Below are positions 14,067-22,264 of a stretch of DNA of 24,969 nucleotides, piece after piece. The notes beneath the pieces are model-generated. The model saw only the letters and a program-made list of their open reading frames with translations. It had not been told where the DNA came from and did no database searches. The stretch comes from Nitrospirota bacterium (GTDB lineage Bacteria > Nitrospirota_A > Leptospirillia > Leptospirillales > Leptospirillaceae): NCBI GenBank assembly GCA_021795275.1, contig JAJYPO010000013.1, forward strand, positions 1 through 24,969, given 5' to 3'. Made by a program: the position numbers and the translations under genes. Position 1 is the stretch's first letter; every line of letters starts with the position of its first letter.

Positions 14067-17000
14067 ATGGGACGGAGAGACGTTTTGAAAGACCCGGTAA
14101 CACCTCCAGAAATGATCGAACGGCTTTTTCATAAATTGTCCGGGATTCTATCGGAGCAGAAGCCCCGCGTCTCCTCCGGAAAGGAGATTCTGGACCTTTT
14201 TGGAAAACTGCCATTCGTCGATGCCGTCATAGTTCACCTCGAGGGATCTTTTTCCAGAAATTCCCGGACTTTTCTGTCAGGAGTTTTCCCCGCTTCAACT
14301 CCTTCTGAACGGAAAACCCTGTCTGAATTTCTGGAAAATATGGGGCCTCTTCCAGTCGTCGTAAAATCCCCGGAATCTCCCGAGGGTCTCCCACCCCAGG
14401 TATCTGAGTTTTGTCGCTCCCACGGATTCGGGCAGGCCCTTTTTATTCCCCTTTTCGCTCCCGGAAACTCAGAGGGGAAGAAGGGGGCAGTGGCACTCTT
14501 CGTCCGGGGGGAAAAGTCCGGGGATCCTTCTTTCGAATCCCTCGGCCTGAAGGCCTTCTCTCTCCTTTCATTTCCTTTGCCGACGCTTCCCTCGGATCTC
14601 GACAACCTCGTCAGGTTTTACAAGGCCCTCCATGAGATCAACCATCTGATCGCACGCCATCCCGATCCGGATTTTCTTTATGCCGAAGTCTGCCGGATAG
14701 CTGTAACCTATGCAGGACTTCGCCTGGCCTGGGTCGCGACGGTTGACCGCAAGGAAGGGACATCTCGCTTTCTCTCCGTTTACGGACCGGCAAGAGCCTA
14801 TGCAGACGGTCTTTTTTTCACGATCGATGCGAATTCTCCCTTCGGGAGGGGGCCGGCCGGCCGGGCGATCCGTGAAGGACGGATCATCGTGACGGAAATC
14901 GACTCCGATCCGGATTTCGAAGTCTGGCGGAAGAAGGCCCATCGGTTCGGACTTCATGCGAGCGCCAGCTTCCCCTTCCGGAGAAACGGCCGGATCGAGG
15001 GGCTGATGGGGGTCTATTCGGAGGATCCCCATTATTTCGCCCCTCCCCTGGTGGCCCTTTTGAACCGCCTTTCCGAGGACATGGAATTCGCCCTGGAATC
15101 CTTCGACCGCTCCGCCCGGATCGAGAGGCTCCAGACCCACCTCCGCTCCCTCCTCGAAATTACGGAAGAGATTGCAAAAAGGCCTGACGAGAAAACCCTT
15201 CTGGAACATGTCACATCCCTGGCCGTCGAAAAGGTCGGGGTCGCCAATGCCATCATCATTCTCCGGAAGGAGAACGGAATACTCGCTCTGGCCGCCCAGG
15301 AGGGACCCCTTCTCCTTTTTCCCGAAAGAATACGATCGGGGTACCGGGGGCCTTCCGATCATTCGCCGGAATCCTTCGGAATCATCAGCCGGGTTCTTTC
15401 CACAGGACGGACGGTTGTGGTGGACAGCTTTGCCTGGTCTCCCGCCTTTATCCCCTGGCGATCCCTTTTGCGGGAACAGGGGATCGAGTCGGGTGCGGGA
15501 TTCCCGCTGGTGGTCGAGGGACAGGTCATCGGCCTTCTCCTGGTCGGATCCAGGGAAGGAGATTTTTTTACAGAGGAGATTGTCGGGCTCCTGGAAAACA
15601 TGGTCGAAAACATTTCTTTCGCCATTTCTGATATCCGAAGGAAGAGACGGCTCGAGTTTCTGGGTCTCCACGACGACCTGACCGGACTTCCCAACCGGAC
15701 ATCATTCCTCGAGATCCTCGAGTCGACCCTTTCCCGAAGGGCTCCCTTTTTCGTGGCGATCCTGGACATCGACAACTTCAAGGAGATCAACGACTCCATG
15801 GGACACGCTGCCGGAGACCGTGTCCTCGTGGAGGCATCCTCCCGGATTTCCGTCCTTCTGCGTCCCGGAGAAATTCTGGCCCGTCTGGGCGGTGACGAGT
15901 TCGCGCTGCTCCTCTCCGGTCGCCAGAACCCCGCCGAGGTCGAATCATTCTGGGAGGAACTCTCCCGGGCTCTCGACCGGCCCGTTCTCATCGATGCCTT
16001 CGAGACCGGAATCCTTTCCCTGACGACAAGCATGGGAGTGGCCTCCGCCCTTTCCGGATCCCCGTCGTCAGGGGATCTCCTGAAAGAGGCGGACCAGGCC
16101 CTTTATTTTTCGAAAGAAAGCGGACGGAACACCTGGACCCTCTATACTCCTTCCCTGAACGAAAGGGCCGAGAGAACATTCGGGATCAGGAGGGCTTTCA
16201 GGACCGGCCTCGAGAAGGGGGAGATGTTCCTTTATCTCCAGCCCCAGGTCGACCTTGGAACAGGAGAGGTCCGGGGAGCCGAAGCTCTCGTGCGCTGGAA
16301 GGACCCCCGGACGGGAGAGATACGCCTTCCGGGAACCTTTCTCCCTGTTGTCGAAAGCGATCTGTCCCAGGTAACCCTCCTGGGGGAATGGGTTCTTGAA
16401 GAGGCTTACCGCCTTCTCTCAATGCCCGGCATGGAAATGGAACACCTTTCCATCAATATCGGAGCCCTCCACTTTCTCCACAAGAATTTTCTCTCCCATG
16501 TGGACGCCTTCCATCTCTCCCAACCGGAGATCGGCTCCAGGCTGACGATCGAGATTACCGAGGCGGTGGCCCTCTCCCACCTCGATCTCTCTGCCCGGAC
16601 GATAAAGGCCTTGTCCGAACGCGGAATATCTGTGGCTCTCGATGATTTCGGAACCGGGTTCGGCTCTCTTTCCTATTTAAACAGTCTTCCGTTGGGGGAG
16701 ATCAAGATCGACCAGTCCTTCATCCGGAACATGAGCTATCGAACGGGGGATTTTGCCATCGTGAGCGGAACCCTACTGACAGCCAGTCTCCGGGAAATCA
16801 GGGTCGTGGCCGAAGGGCTGGAGAAGAATGAAACCGGCCTTGCGCTTCTCAGAATCGGCTGCCATTATGCCCAGGGCTTCGGGATTGCCCGTCCCATGCC
16901 GATCCAGGAGTTTTCTTCCTGGAAAGCCTCCTGGCGAGCACCCGATCTCTGGAAAAAAGGACGCCCTTCCTACTTTCTCTATCGGGGAGTCGATCTTCTT

Positions 17001-17312
17001 CTCGCCCACGTCGAACTCAGGGGATTCATGCAGGAGGCCTCCCTCCATTCTGAGCGTATCTCCCCAGGAGACCTGCCTCACAGAAAACTTGTCCTCTCCC
17101 TTCGTCGGCTGCGGGAATGGTTGGACAATGGACTCAGGCGCTTTGGAGGTTTTCAGGCCTACAGGAAGTTGGTGTCTCTTCTTGGAATAATGGAAGATTC
17201 GTTGGGCTCTGGAACATTGAGGCCATCCGATCCGGAAATCTCTGAGGTTCTGTCTCAAATGGACGCTCACTTCTCCGATCTTGTCGATGCCGTGGAAAAA
17301 GAAGGCCGGTAG
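14067..17312 (+). CDS. GAF-GGDEF-EAL cyclic-di-GMP signalling protein
   Basis: A 1081-residue cytoplasmic sensor-effector with no TM helix. About residues 180-345 and 355-525 form two GAF-like domains; residues 1-175 look like a third, weaker one. The GGDEF domain (about 530-690) keeps HDDLTGLPNR and an intact GGDEF at 608-612; the inhibitory I-site reads RPGE rather than RxxD. The EAL domain (about 705-950) keeps EAL at 739-741, SINIG, EITEA, DDFGTG, KIDQSF, AEGLE and QGF, so phosphodiesterase activity is expected. The C-terminal 120 residues are helical and resemble a degenerate CZB-like domain. Both diguanylate cyclase and phosphodiesterase activities look possible. The start is uncertain: TTG at 14085 has a better ribosome site (GGAGAG) than ATG at 14067, and ATG at 14112 is also possible. 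The gene faces the Cache-like gene tail to tail. Confidence 0.93.
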   Translation: MGRRDVLKDPVTPPEMIERLFHKLSGILSEQKPRVSSGKEILDLFGKLPFVDAVIVHLEGSFSRNSRTFLSGVFPASTPSERKTLSEFLENMGPLPVVVKSPESPEGLPPQVSEFCRSHGFGQALFIPLFAPGNSEGKKGAVALFVRGEKSGDPSFESLGLKAFSLLSFPLPTLPSDLDNLVRFYKALHEINHLIARHPDPDFLYAEVCRIAVTYAGLRLAWVATVDRKEGTSRFLSVYGPARAYADGLFFTIDANSPFGRGPAGRAIREGRIIVTEIDSDPDFEVWRKKAHRFGLHASASFPFRRNGRIEGLMGVYSEDPHYFAPPLVALLNRLSEDMEFALESFDRSARIERLQTHLRSLLEITEEIAKRPDEKTLLEHVTSLAVEKVGVANAIIILRKENGILALAAQEGPLLLFPERIRSGYRGPSDHSPESFGIISRVLSTGRTVVVDSFAWSPAFIPWRSLLREQGIESGAGFPLVVEGQVIGLLLVGSREGDFFTEEIVGLLENMVENISFAISDIRRKRRLEFLGLHDDLTGLPNRTSFLEILESTLSRRAPFFVAILDIDNFKEINDSMGHAAGDRVLVEASSRISVLLRPGEILARLGGDEFALLLSGRQNPAEVESFWEELSRALDRPVLIDAFETGILSLTTSMGVASALSGSPSSGDLLKEADQALYFSKESGRNTWTLYTPSLNERAERTFGIRRAFRTGLEKGEMFLYLQPQVDLGTGEVRGAEALVRWKDPRTGEIRLPGTFLPVVESDLSQVTLLGEWVLEEAYRLLSMPGMEMEHLSINIGALHFLHKNFLSHVDAFHLSQPEIGSRLTIEITEAVALSHLDLSARTIKALSERGISVALDDFGTGFGSLSYLNSLPLGEIKIDQSFIRNMSYRTGDFAIVSGTLLTASLREIRVVAEGLEKNETGLALLRIGCHYAQGFGIARPMPIQEFSSWKASWRAPDLWKKGRPSYFLYRGVDLLLAHVELRGFMQEASLHSERISPGDLPHRKLVLSLRRLREWLDNGLRRFGGFQAYRKLVSLLGIMEDSLGSGTLRPSDPEISEVLSQMDAHFSDLVDAVEKEGR

Positions 17313-17373
17313 ATCCGAGGACTGTGTGATGAAGGTCCCTCGAGACGGTCGGCAGACTTCCTTTCTCTTTCTT

Positions 17374-17409
17374 CTGTCAGGTTTTTCGAAGAATGAGAGA
17401 CAGAAAAAC
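17374..17409. terminator. weak bidirectional terminator candidate
   Basis: Between the converging GGDEF-EAL and Cache-like genes, GTTTTTC (17381-17387) and GAAAAAC (17403-17409) form an inverted repeat, and CTGTC / GACAG (17374-17403) forms an alternative one. The stems are AT-rich and the loop long, so terminator strength is doubtful. Confidence 0.25.
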
Positions 17410-17420
17410 AGGCAAAAATT

Positions 17421-18440
17421 TCAGTTAGAGCGAAGGCTCTTGTAGAGAATGAAGAGAATGAGGGCCATGAAGGCGGGGACAAGAAGGAAGACGATCAGGT
17501 CCATATTGAGCCTCGTCCTGGCCACTTCACGGTCGATGGCGGCTTTTGGGGCCTCGAGGACGGCGATCCAGGGGGACGGGGCGAGTCCCGTGATCTGACC
17601 CAGAAGCGCGGAGCCGATCAGAATCGGGGTCCCGGTGACTGTTTGGGAAAATGTGCCAGAACGGCCGGAAGCAAAGCGATCCAGGAGACTTTTCCGGTCC
17701 AGCGCGAGAATGTTTTTTCCTATAAGCCCGGGGTCGGAGGAAGCCAGGACCAGCCCGTCTCCCGAAAGAAGATAGGACCGCCCGGGGGCTTGATGGAACC
17801 TGGGAGCGGGCATGGCATGGCGGAGAAGCTCCGAGAGATTCATGAGCCCCGCCAGCACGCCCCCGGATCCGTCCTCTGTTCTGGCAGTCCTGACCGCAAC
17901 CATCAGAACTACCAGAGGATGAGGCCCCGGGACTGAGACTGGCTGGAAGCGCGCCAGTCCCCCGGTGGCAAAGAGCTTCACCGCCAGTTGCCGGGCAATA
18001 TCGAGATAGGGATCGATATCCCTCCGGTCGACCCGGGTGATCACCTTCCCCGACCGGTCCAGGATCGCGAGGCCGGCAAAGTTTGAAAGATCCCCTTCCC
18101 GGAGGGAACTCCCGATAAGTCTTCGAAGACGGTCTTCCGGTGGCGGGACCGGGCCTGTCCAGTGCAGGCGGCCCGCCGTATCGGCGAGATCCCTCATGTT
18201 TCCGACCAGGACTCCCTCGATTGTCCGGGCCATCCGGAGGGAGGAAGGCTGCAGGGGATTGCGGGTCATGTAGTATGTGACCGCCACCTCCCGGTAGTAA
18301 AAAACCAGGAGAACCAGCGCCGGAACCAGGGCGATCAATACCAGGACGGCTCCGAGGGTCCAGCGCCACCCTTCTTTCGCTCCGCCCTTGCGGGGCACCG
18401 GGGGAGAATCCTCGACCTGAATGAAGGGATTGTCTTCCAT
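17421..18440 (-). CDS. Cache-like membrane sensor without an output domain
   Basis: A 339-residue inner-membrane protein. It has a short cytoplasmic N-terminus, TM1 at about residues 27-49, a periplasmic region of about 260 residues, TM2 near residues 313-334 and a very short basic tail. The periplasmic part has dCache-like features (NFAGLAILDRSGKVITRVDRRDIDPYLD; RSYLLSGDGLVLASSDPGLIGKNIL; PSPWIAVLEAPKAAID), a fold that usually binds small ligands ahead of a kinase, cyclase or chemoreceptor domain. None is attached here. ATG at 18440 (MEDNPFIQ) is chosen because AAGAGG lies just upstream; the open frame extending to 18611 would overlap the flavoprotein gene. It is the last gene of the minus-strand run, 31 bases after the flavoprotein. 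It may signal through a partner; none is proven. Confidence 0.75.
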   Translation of the reverse strand: MEDNPFIQVEDSPPVPRKGGAKEGWRWTLGAVLVLIALVPALVLLVFYYREVAVTYYMTRNPLQPSSLRMARTIEGVLVGNMRDLADTAGRLHWTGPVPPPEDRLRRLIGSSLREGDLSNFAGLAILDRSGKVITRVDRRDIDPYLDIARQLAVKLFATGGLARFQPVSVPGPHPLVVLMVAVRTARTEDGSGGVLAGLMNLSELLRHAMPAPRFHQAPGRSYLLSGDGLVLASSDPGLIGKNILALDRKSLLDRFASGRSGTFSQTVTGTPILIGSALLGQITGLAPSPWIAVLEAPKAAIDREVARTRLNMDLIVFLLVPAFMALILFILYKSLRSN

Positions 18441-18471
18441 CAGCCTCTTCCGGATCCTTTCCTGACCATTC

Positions 18472-19206
18472 CTACCATTGCTCTTTCCGGACCGCTGCCT
18501 CGGGGAAGCCCGCCAGCTGAAGATAATCCACCGTGCCTGCAACCATGTCCGGATGTCCGCAGATATAGACCACCTGTCCGTCATATTTTGGAAAGAGATC
18601 GGGAAGCACATCAGGGACGCGGCCGGAAAGCCCTTCCCACCCGGACTCAGGGCGAGAATGGATCACGATCAGGGAGAATCCTGGAACGGATTTGGCATAG
18701 CCCACAAGCTCCCGTTCGAAGATGAAATCCTCTCCCTTTCGGAATCCGTAGACCACCTTGATCTCGGGAGGGGATTGCGTCCCCAGAAGTGTCCGGATCA
18801 TGGCCCGGAGCGGAGCGATCCCGCTTCCGGCGCCGATGAAAAGGTGAGGGGCGGGATTTGCCTCTTCCAGAGTGAAGGAGGTTCCATATGGACCTTCCAC
18901 CAAGACGGTGTCCCCATTCCTCGCGGCATGGATCCTGTTCGAAAAGTAGCCCCCCTCCCCCACTCGGGTGATGGAAAGCTCAAGGTATCCTTTTTCGAGA
19001 TCAAGGGGAGAGGAGGAGATGGAATAGGCCCTCCGGACCGGCCGGCCCTTCTCGTTTTGGAAGTCTGGAATTGAGGCCATGATGAATTGCCCTGCCCGGA
19101 AGGTAAAGACGGAATCCTTCGGAAGACCGAGCCTGAAGGTGGAAACCCGGGGGGTTTCCGAAATGATGGCGTGAATGTGTGTCTCAATGACGGGGCGTTT
19201 TGCCAT
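18472..19206 (-). CDS. FNR-like FAD/NAD(P)H oxidoreductase
   Basis: A 244-residue protein of the ferredoxin-NADP reductase superfamily. The N-terminal FAD-binding barrel has RRAYSISSSP (residues 58-67; the RxYS motif) and EGPYGTSF. The NAD(P)-binding domain has GAGSGIAPLRAM (125-136), VYGFRKGEDFIFERE and VVYICGHPDMV. The chain ends in an aromatic residue (EQW), which often stacks on FAD in this family. No 2Fe-2S domain is fused, so electrons must pass to a separate acceptor such as a ferredoxin, flavodoxin or monooxygenase. ATG at 19206 has AGAGGAAGG upstream. It sits 62 bases after the ABC permease gene and 31 before the Cache-like gene; why a cytoplasmic flavoprotein lies in an envelope gene run is unclear. 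Confidence 0.88.
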   Translation of the reverse strand: MAKRPVIETHIHAIISETPRVSTFRLGLPKDSVFTFRAGQFIMASIPDFQNEKGRPVRRAYSISSSPLDLEKGYLELSITRVGEGGYFSNRIHAARNGDTVLVEGPYGTSFTLEEANPAPHLFIGAGSGIAPLRAMIRTLLGTQSPPEIKVVYGFRKGEDFIFERELVGYAKSVPGFSLIVIHSRPESGWEGLSGRVPDVLPDLFPKYDGQVVYICGHPDMVAGTVDYLQLAGFPEAAVRKEQW

Positions 19207-19268
19207 GGTTCATTATCCTTCCTCTGAGATTCGGGAGTCAAACCATCCGCCGCTCCCAGGTGACCTGG

Positions 19269-20090
19269 TCACGACCCGAGTTTCAGGTGAAATCCTTTTT
19301 GCCGGGCTCTTGCAATCACCCGGGAATAGACGAAGAGGGCGACCCCTACATAGAGAAAGTCCAGGGAAAAAGCCATGAACAGGTCTCCGATGGGGAGACG
19401 GCCCTGGACGAGCACACTTCGCATTCCTTCAAAGACATAAGAGGCCGGGACGGCCCGTGAAATATCCGCCGCCACTTGCGGAAGGACCGAGACCGGGTTG
19501 AAGACGGCCGAGAATGGCTGGAAAAGAAAAATCACCCCCCATGCGAGAACCTCCGCCTCCTGACCAAACCGAAGAATCACCGCAGTGGTCAGGATCCCCA
19601 GGGCCCAACCCATCATCAGGAGAGCCAGAATGAAGAAAAAAAGGTGGAGGCCTAATGAAAAGATCTTGAAGGAAAAGAGAAAATAGGCCAGAAATGCCGC
19701 AACCGAGGAAGAGAGGAGAACCTTCACGATACTCGAGAGGACGGCTCCTCCCACAACATGGAAGGGTGTGATCGGGGCGATAAGGAGGTGAATCAGGTTT
19801 TTCGACCAGATCTCTTCCAGAAACATCACTGATATTCCCTGCTGGGCCCGATAGAGGAGGTCCCAGAGAAGAAGAGCTCCCAGCAAGGATGTCACCGCGG
19901 AGGGCATGAATGAGGGAATCTTTTTAAGGTAGAGGGTCAGGAAGCCCCAGACCAGGAGGTCGAGAAGGGGCCAGTAAAAAATCTCCATCCACCGGGGAAC
20001 GGAGCGTCGGTAGAGGACGATCTGCCGGAACAGAATGCCGGCCAGGGGACGCCAGGCAAGGAGCGGAACGGCCGGCCGGGAGCTATTCAT
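19269..20090 (-). CDS. ABC-2 type permease
   Basis: A 273-residue integral membrane protein with about six TM helices, typical of ABC-2 permeases. The N-terminal amphipathic part (LAGILFRQIVLYRRSVPRWM) leads into TM1. The C-terminal half has the conserved segment around FLFQPFSAVFNPVSVLPQVA and AVPASYVFEGMR, which matches the ABC-2 signature region. The start overlaps the ATPase stop by eight bases and has GGGAG four bases upstream, so the pair is translationally linked and should form one exporter. Substrates of this class include drugs, polysaccharides, lipids and small peptides; nothing here tells which. Confidence 0.88.
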   Translation of the reverse strand: MNSSRPAVPLLAWRPLAGILFRQIVLYRRSVPRWMEIFYWPLLDLLVWGFLTLYLKKIPSFMPSAVTSLLGALLLWDLLYRAQQGISVMFLEEIWSKNLIHLLIAPITPFHVVGGAVLSSIVKVLLSSSVAAFLAYFLFSFKIFSLGLHLFFFILALLMMGWALGILTTAVILRFGQEAEVLAWGVIFLFQPFSAVFNPVSVLPQVAADISRAVPASYVFEGMRSVLVQGRLPIGDLFMAFSLDFLYVGVALFVYSRVIARARQKGFHLKLGS

Positions 20091-20844
20091 CCGACTCCCT
20101 TTCCCGTTGAACCATTTGAAGGAAAAGAGCCTCGAGATCCTCAGTGTCGAACCGGGTCATAAGGGCCGGAACCGTCCCTTCCGCCACGAGGCGGCCCCGA
20201 TTCATGAGATAGAGCCGGTCTGAAAATCGTTCCACCTCCCGCATGTTGTGGGATGTATACAGGAGGGTCATGTTCCGATCCCGGACCATTCCCTGGAGAG
20301 TGGCCCGAAGCTGGGCCGAAACCTCCGGATCCAGCGTCGCCGTCGGTTCGTCGAGGAAAAGAAGCTCGGGATCATTGATCAGAGCTTTGGCGATCCCCAT
20401 CCTGGCCACCTGTCCCGTGGAGAGACGTCCGACCCGGACATCCCGGAATGGCTCGAGATTCAAGGCGACAAGGACCCTTTCGATGCGTTCCCTGATGTTT
20501 GACATATTGTAGATCAGGGCGTAGGCCGTCAGATTCTCCCGGACTGTCAGGGAGTATGGGAGACTCAGGTCTGTCGAGGCGTAGTTGATGCGGTGGGCCA
20601 CCTTCCTCCGGCCCGTGGCCATCTCGGTTCCAAAAATCCGGATCGATCCAGAGTCCGGAACAAGAAGTCCCAGCATCATCTGGATGAGCGTGGACTTCCC
20701 GGCACCGTTGGGTCCTACGATCGAGACCACTTCGCCCCGGCGGAGAACAAGACTGATACCATCAACGGCCCAGGGGCCATCCTTCGTGTAGCGCTTTCGG
20801 ACCTCTTGGGCAACGAGAACTTCCGGAGTTTCCCCTAAAGCCAT
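20083..20844 (-). CDS. ABC transporter ATP-binding protein (ABC-2 exporter type)
   Basis: A 253-residue ATPase that pairs with the overlapping permease. Walker A is GPNGAGKST (residues 44-52), the signature motif LSTGQ (141-145), Walker B LLFLDEP (161-167) and the switch His is H199 in TSHN. The signature has Thr in place of the usual Gly, as in some ABC-2 ATPases. The Q-loop reads YASTDLSLPYSLTVREN, with no Gln at the expected place. The family is CcmA/DrrA-like. The start codon shares one base with the stop of the preceding gene (TGATG), and no strong ribosome site is visible, so it probably depends on coupled translation. Confidence 0.92.
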   Translation of the reverse strand: MALGETPEVLVAQEVRKRYTKDGPWAVDGISLVLRRGEVVSIVGPNGAGKSTLIQMMLGLLVPDSGSIRIFGTEMATGRRKVAHRINYASTDLSLPYSLTVRENLTAYALIYNMSNIRERIERVLVALNLEPFRDVRVGRLSTGQVARMGIAKALINDPELLFLDEPTATLDPEVSAQLRATLQGMVRDRNMTLLYTSHNMREVERFSDRLYLMNRGRLVAEGTVPALMTRFDTEDLEALFLQMVQRERESDE

Positions 20845-21464
20845 CAGGAAGTCCCGAGAGGGGTTTTCAGGTTGGCAAAATGGATCAGGTAACGGTCCCC
20901 CTTGATTCCCCGGGTTCCCACCAGTCCGATATAGAGATCGAAAGAGGAACTCGTGGGCATTCTCGAGAAGTGAATGGTAAAGCGACCGGGGGCCCCCTTC
21001 CGGAAGACGCTTCCTGTGGAAAGGGAGGCCAGCCCTTTGCCGGAGTTCCGGTTCGAATCCACCCAGCGGGGGGTTCCAACCACGGCAAAGGAGAGGCCCG
21101 AATCGTCGGTGCCATTGGTCTTGGCCAGAAGTTCGACCGATGCGTCAAACCCCGTTAGGGTTTTCTTCATGCCATCGACCCGCAGACGAAAGTCCGGCTT
21201 CTCGAAGAGGTCGACGGTTTTTCCCTGCCCCGACGGGAGAAAGGTATTGGGAGGTACGGGAAGGGGGACATGCCGGATGGCTTCCCCGTTTTTGTCGAGG
21301 GCCCGGTGGCTGGGAAGGGTCAGATAGAAAAAAATGGTATAGACAACGACCCCCGCCATGACGAGGATCGATCCACCTCCCAGGATCAGGAAGCTTTTAG
21401 GAAAGTGGAGCTTGCCGTCCGGGGAAGTCGATCCATCCTTTTTGTCAGTTTCATTCTTTTCCAT
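20844..21464 (-). CDS. single-TM protein with a beta-rich periplasmic domain, unknown function
   Basis: I do not recognise this 206-residue protein. The N-terminal 20 residues are charged and cytoplasmic, followed by one TM helix (about 22-45, from FPKSFLILGGG). A short linker with PLPVPPNTFLP follows, then a domain of about 120 residues rich in alternating hydrophobic/polar residues, which suggests a beta-sandwich. It has no coiled coil or lipoyl/barrel pattern of a membrane fusion protein. The start at 21464 (MEKNETDKK) is chosen because GGAGA lies about seven bases upstream; ATG at 21482 is an alternative. It lies between the outer-membrane gene and the ABC ATPase gene, and overlaps the latter by one base, so it is probably a periplasmic accessory of the exporter (inference). 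Confidence 0.65.
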   Translation of the reverse strand: MEKNETDKKDGSTSPDGKLHFPKSFLILGGGSILVMAGVVVYTIFFYLTLPSHRALDKNGEAIRHVPLPVPPNTFLPSGQGKTVDLFEKPDFRLRVDGMKKTLTGFDASVELLAKTNGTDDSGLSFAVVGTPRWVDSNRNSGKGLASLSTGSVFRKGAPGRFTIHFSRMPTSSSFDLYIGLVGTRGIKGDRYLIHFANLKTPLGTS

Positions 21465-21505
21465 TGACTTTCTCCGTTTCATGGGTTGATTGATGGATGT
21501 CCCTC

Positions 21506-22264
21506 TCAGAACCTGAAGCTGATTCCGGCCACGAGGGGAAGAATTGTCATGACATTTCCCCCGGCGTCGATGGCTGTCGGATCCGCCTCCCCGAAAACCC
21601 CCAGGGGGAATCCCGGAATCGACAGGGAGAGACCGACACCCGCATCCAGAAGCCCCCCGTAAGGATGGCCCGCCAGTCCGGGGACGTTTGAGACGGCCCA
21701 ATCGACTCCTCCCGCATCAATCCTGACATACGGCACGATGATCCTCCGGAAGCCCCATCGTGCAGGGGTGACCTCGGGAATGTCCCAGGCGAGACCCGTC
21801 CGGAGAATGAACCCGGTGATGCTGGCCGAACCGGGAATCGGAGGGAGGGGCTGGGGGGAGACATTGCTAAAGCCGATGGAACTTGATGAGGAAAACGAGG
21901 GGGCGAGCGTCGGTCCCGGCGTCATCTGAAAATAGGAAAAGTCTCCCAGCCAGCGGAGATGGGAGAGCCAGGTGGCCTTTTCTCCCTTTTCGGGAAGGTC
22001 GCCGAATCTCCGGGATATCTCCCCACCGACCCCGAAGGCCTGGTCAAGGTAGCGGGAGAGGCCCCCGCCCGGGAGCATGTAAAAGGTATAGGTGGGCGAG
22101 AAGGACCACTTCAGGGTCTTCTTCCCCGCATGGGTCCTCTCGACCGGAGGAAGGCCCGGGGAGGCAGGCACGGCCATGGGAGGAATCTCGTCCGCCAGGG
22201 CTCCAAGCGGGGAGAAGAGAAGGAGGGAGAGAAAGAGGAAAATTTCCGGAATTCTCTTTCTCAT
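21506..22264 (-). CDS. putative outer-membrane beta-barrel protein
   Basis: A 252-residue protein with a clear signal peptide (cleavage after ALA, residue 24). The mature part is rich in Gly, Ser, Pro and aromatic residues with alternating strands, for example TLKWSFSPTYTFYML, YVRIDAGGVDWAV and LDAGVGLSLSIPGFPLGVFGE. It ends in GISFRF, a C-terminal Phe typical of BAM-inserted barrels. It resembles small outer-membrane proteins of the OmpW/acyloxyacyl-hydrolase size range, but I see no catalytic motif. The ATG overlaps the tolC stop (ATGA), so the two are co-translated. Its role may be linked to export through the TolC-type channel or to outer-membrane lipid or surface repair. Confidence 0.65.
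   Translation of the reverse strand: MRKRIPEIFLFLSLLLFSPLGALADEIPPMAVPASPGLPPVERTHAGKKTLKWSFSPTYTFYMLPGGGLSRYLDQAFGVGGEISRRFGDLPEKGEKATWLSHLRWLGDFSYFQMTPGPTLAPSFSSSSSIGFSNVSPQPLPPIPGSASITGFILRTGLAWDIPEVTPARWGFRRIIVPYVRIDAGGVDWAVSNVPGLAGHPYGGLLDAGVGLSLSIPGFPLGVFGEADPTAIDAGGNVMTILPLVAGISFRF

Noticed and set aside
13825..14214. 129-codon minus-strand frame in the long non-coding interval
   Set aside because: It has no good ribosome site or recognisable domain, covers the TTGACA promoter, and overlaps the start of the GGDEF-EAL gene.
14568..15671. 367-codon open frame on the minus strand
   Set aside because: It lies opposite the GAF domains of the GGDEF-EAL gene, whose protein is clearly conserved; the minus reading has no recognisable domain and is a shadow.
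17527..18369. 280-codon open frame in another minus-strand frame
   Set aside because: It overlaps the Cache-like gene, is very rich in Arg, Pro and Gly, and has no domain; typical of an alternative frame in GC-rich DNA.
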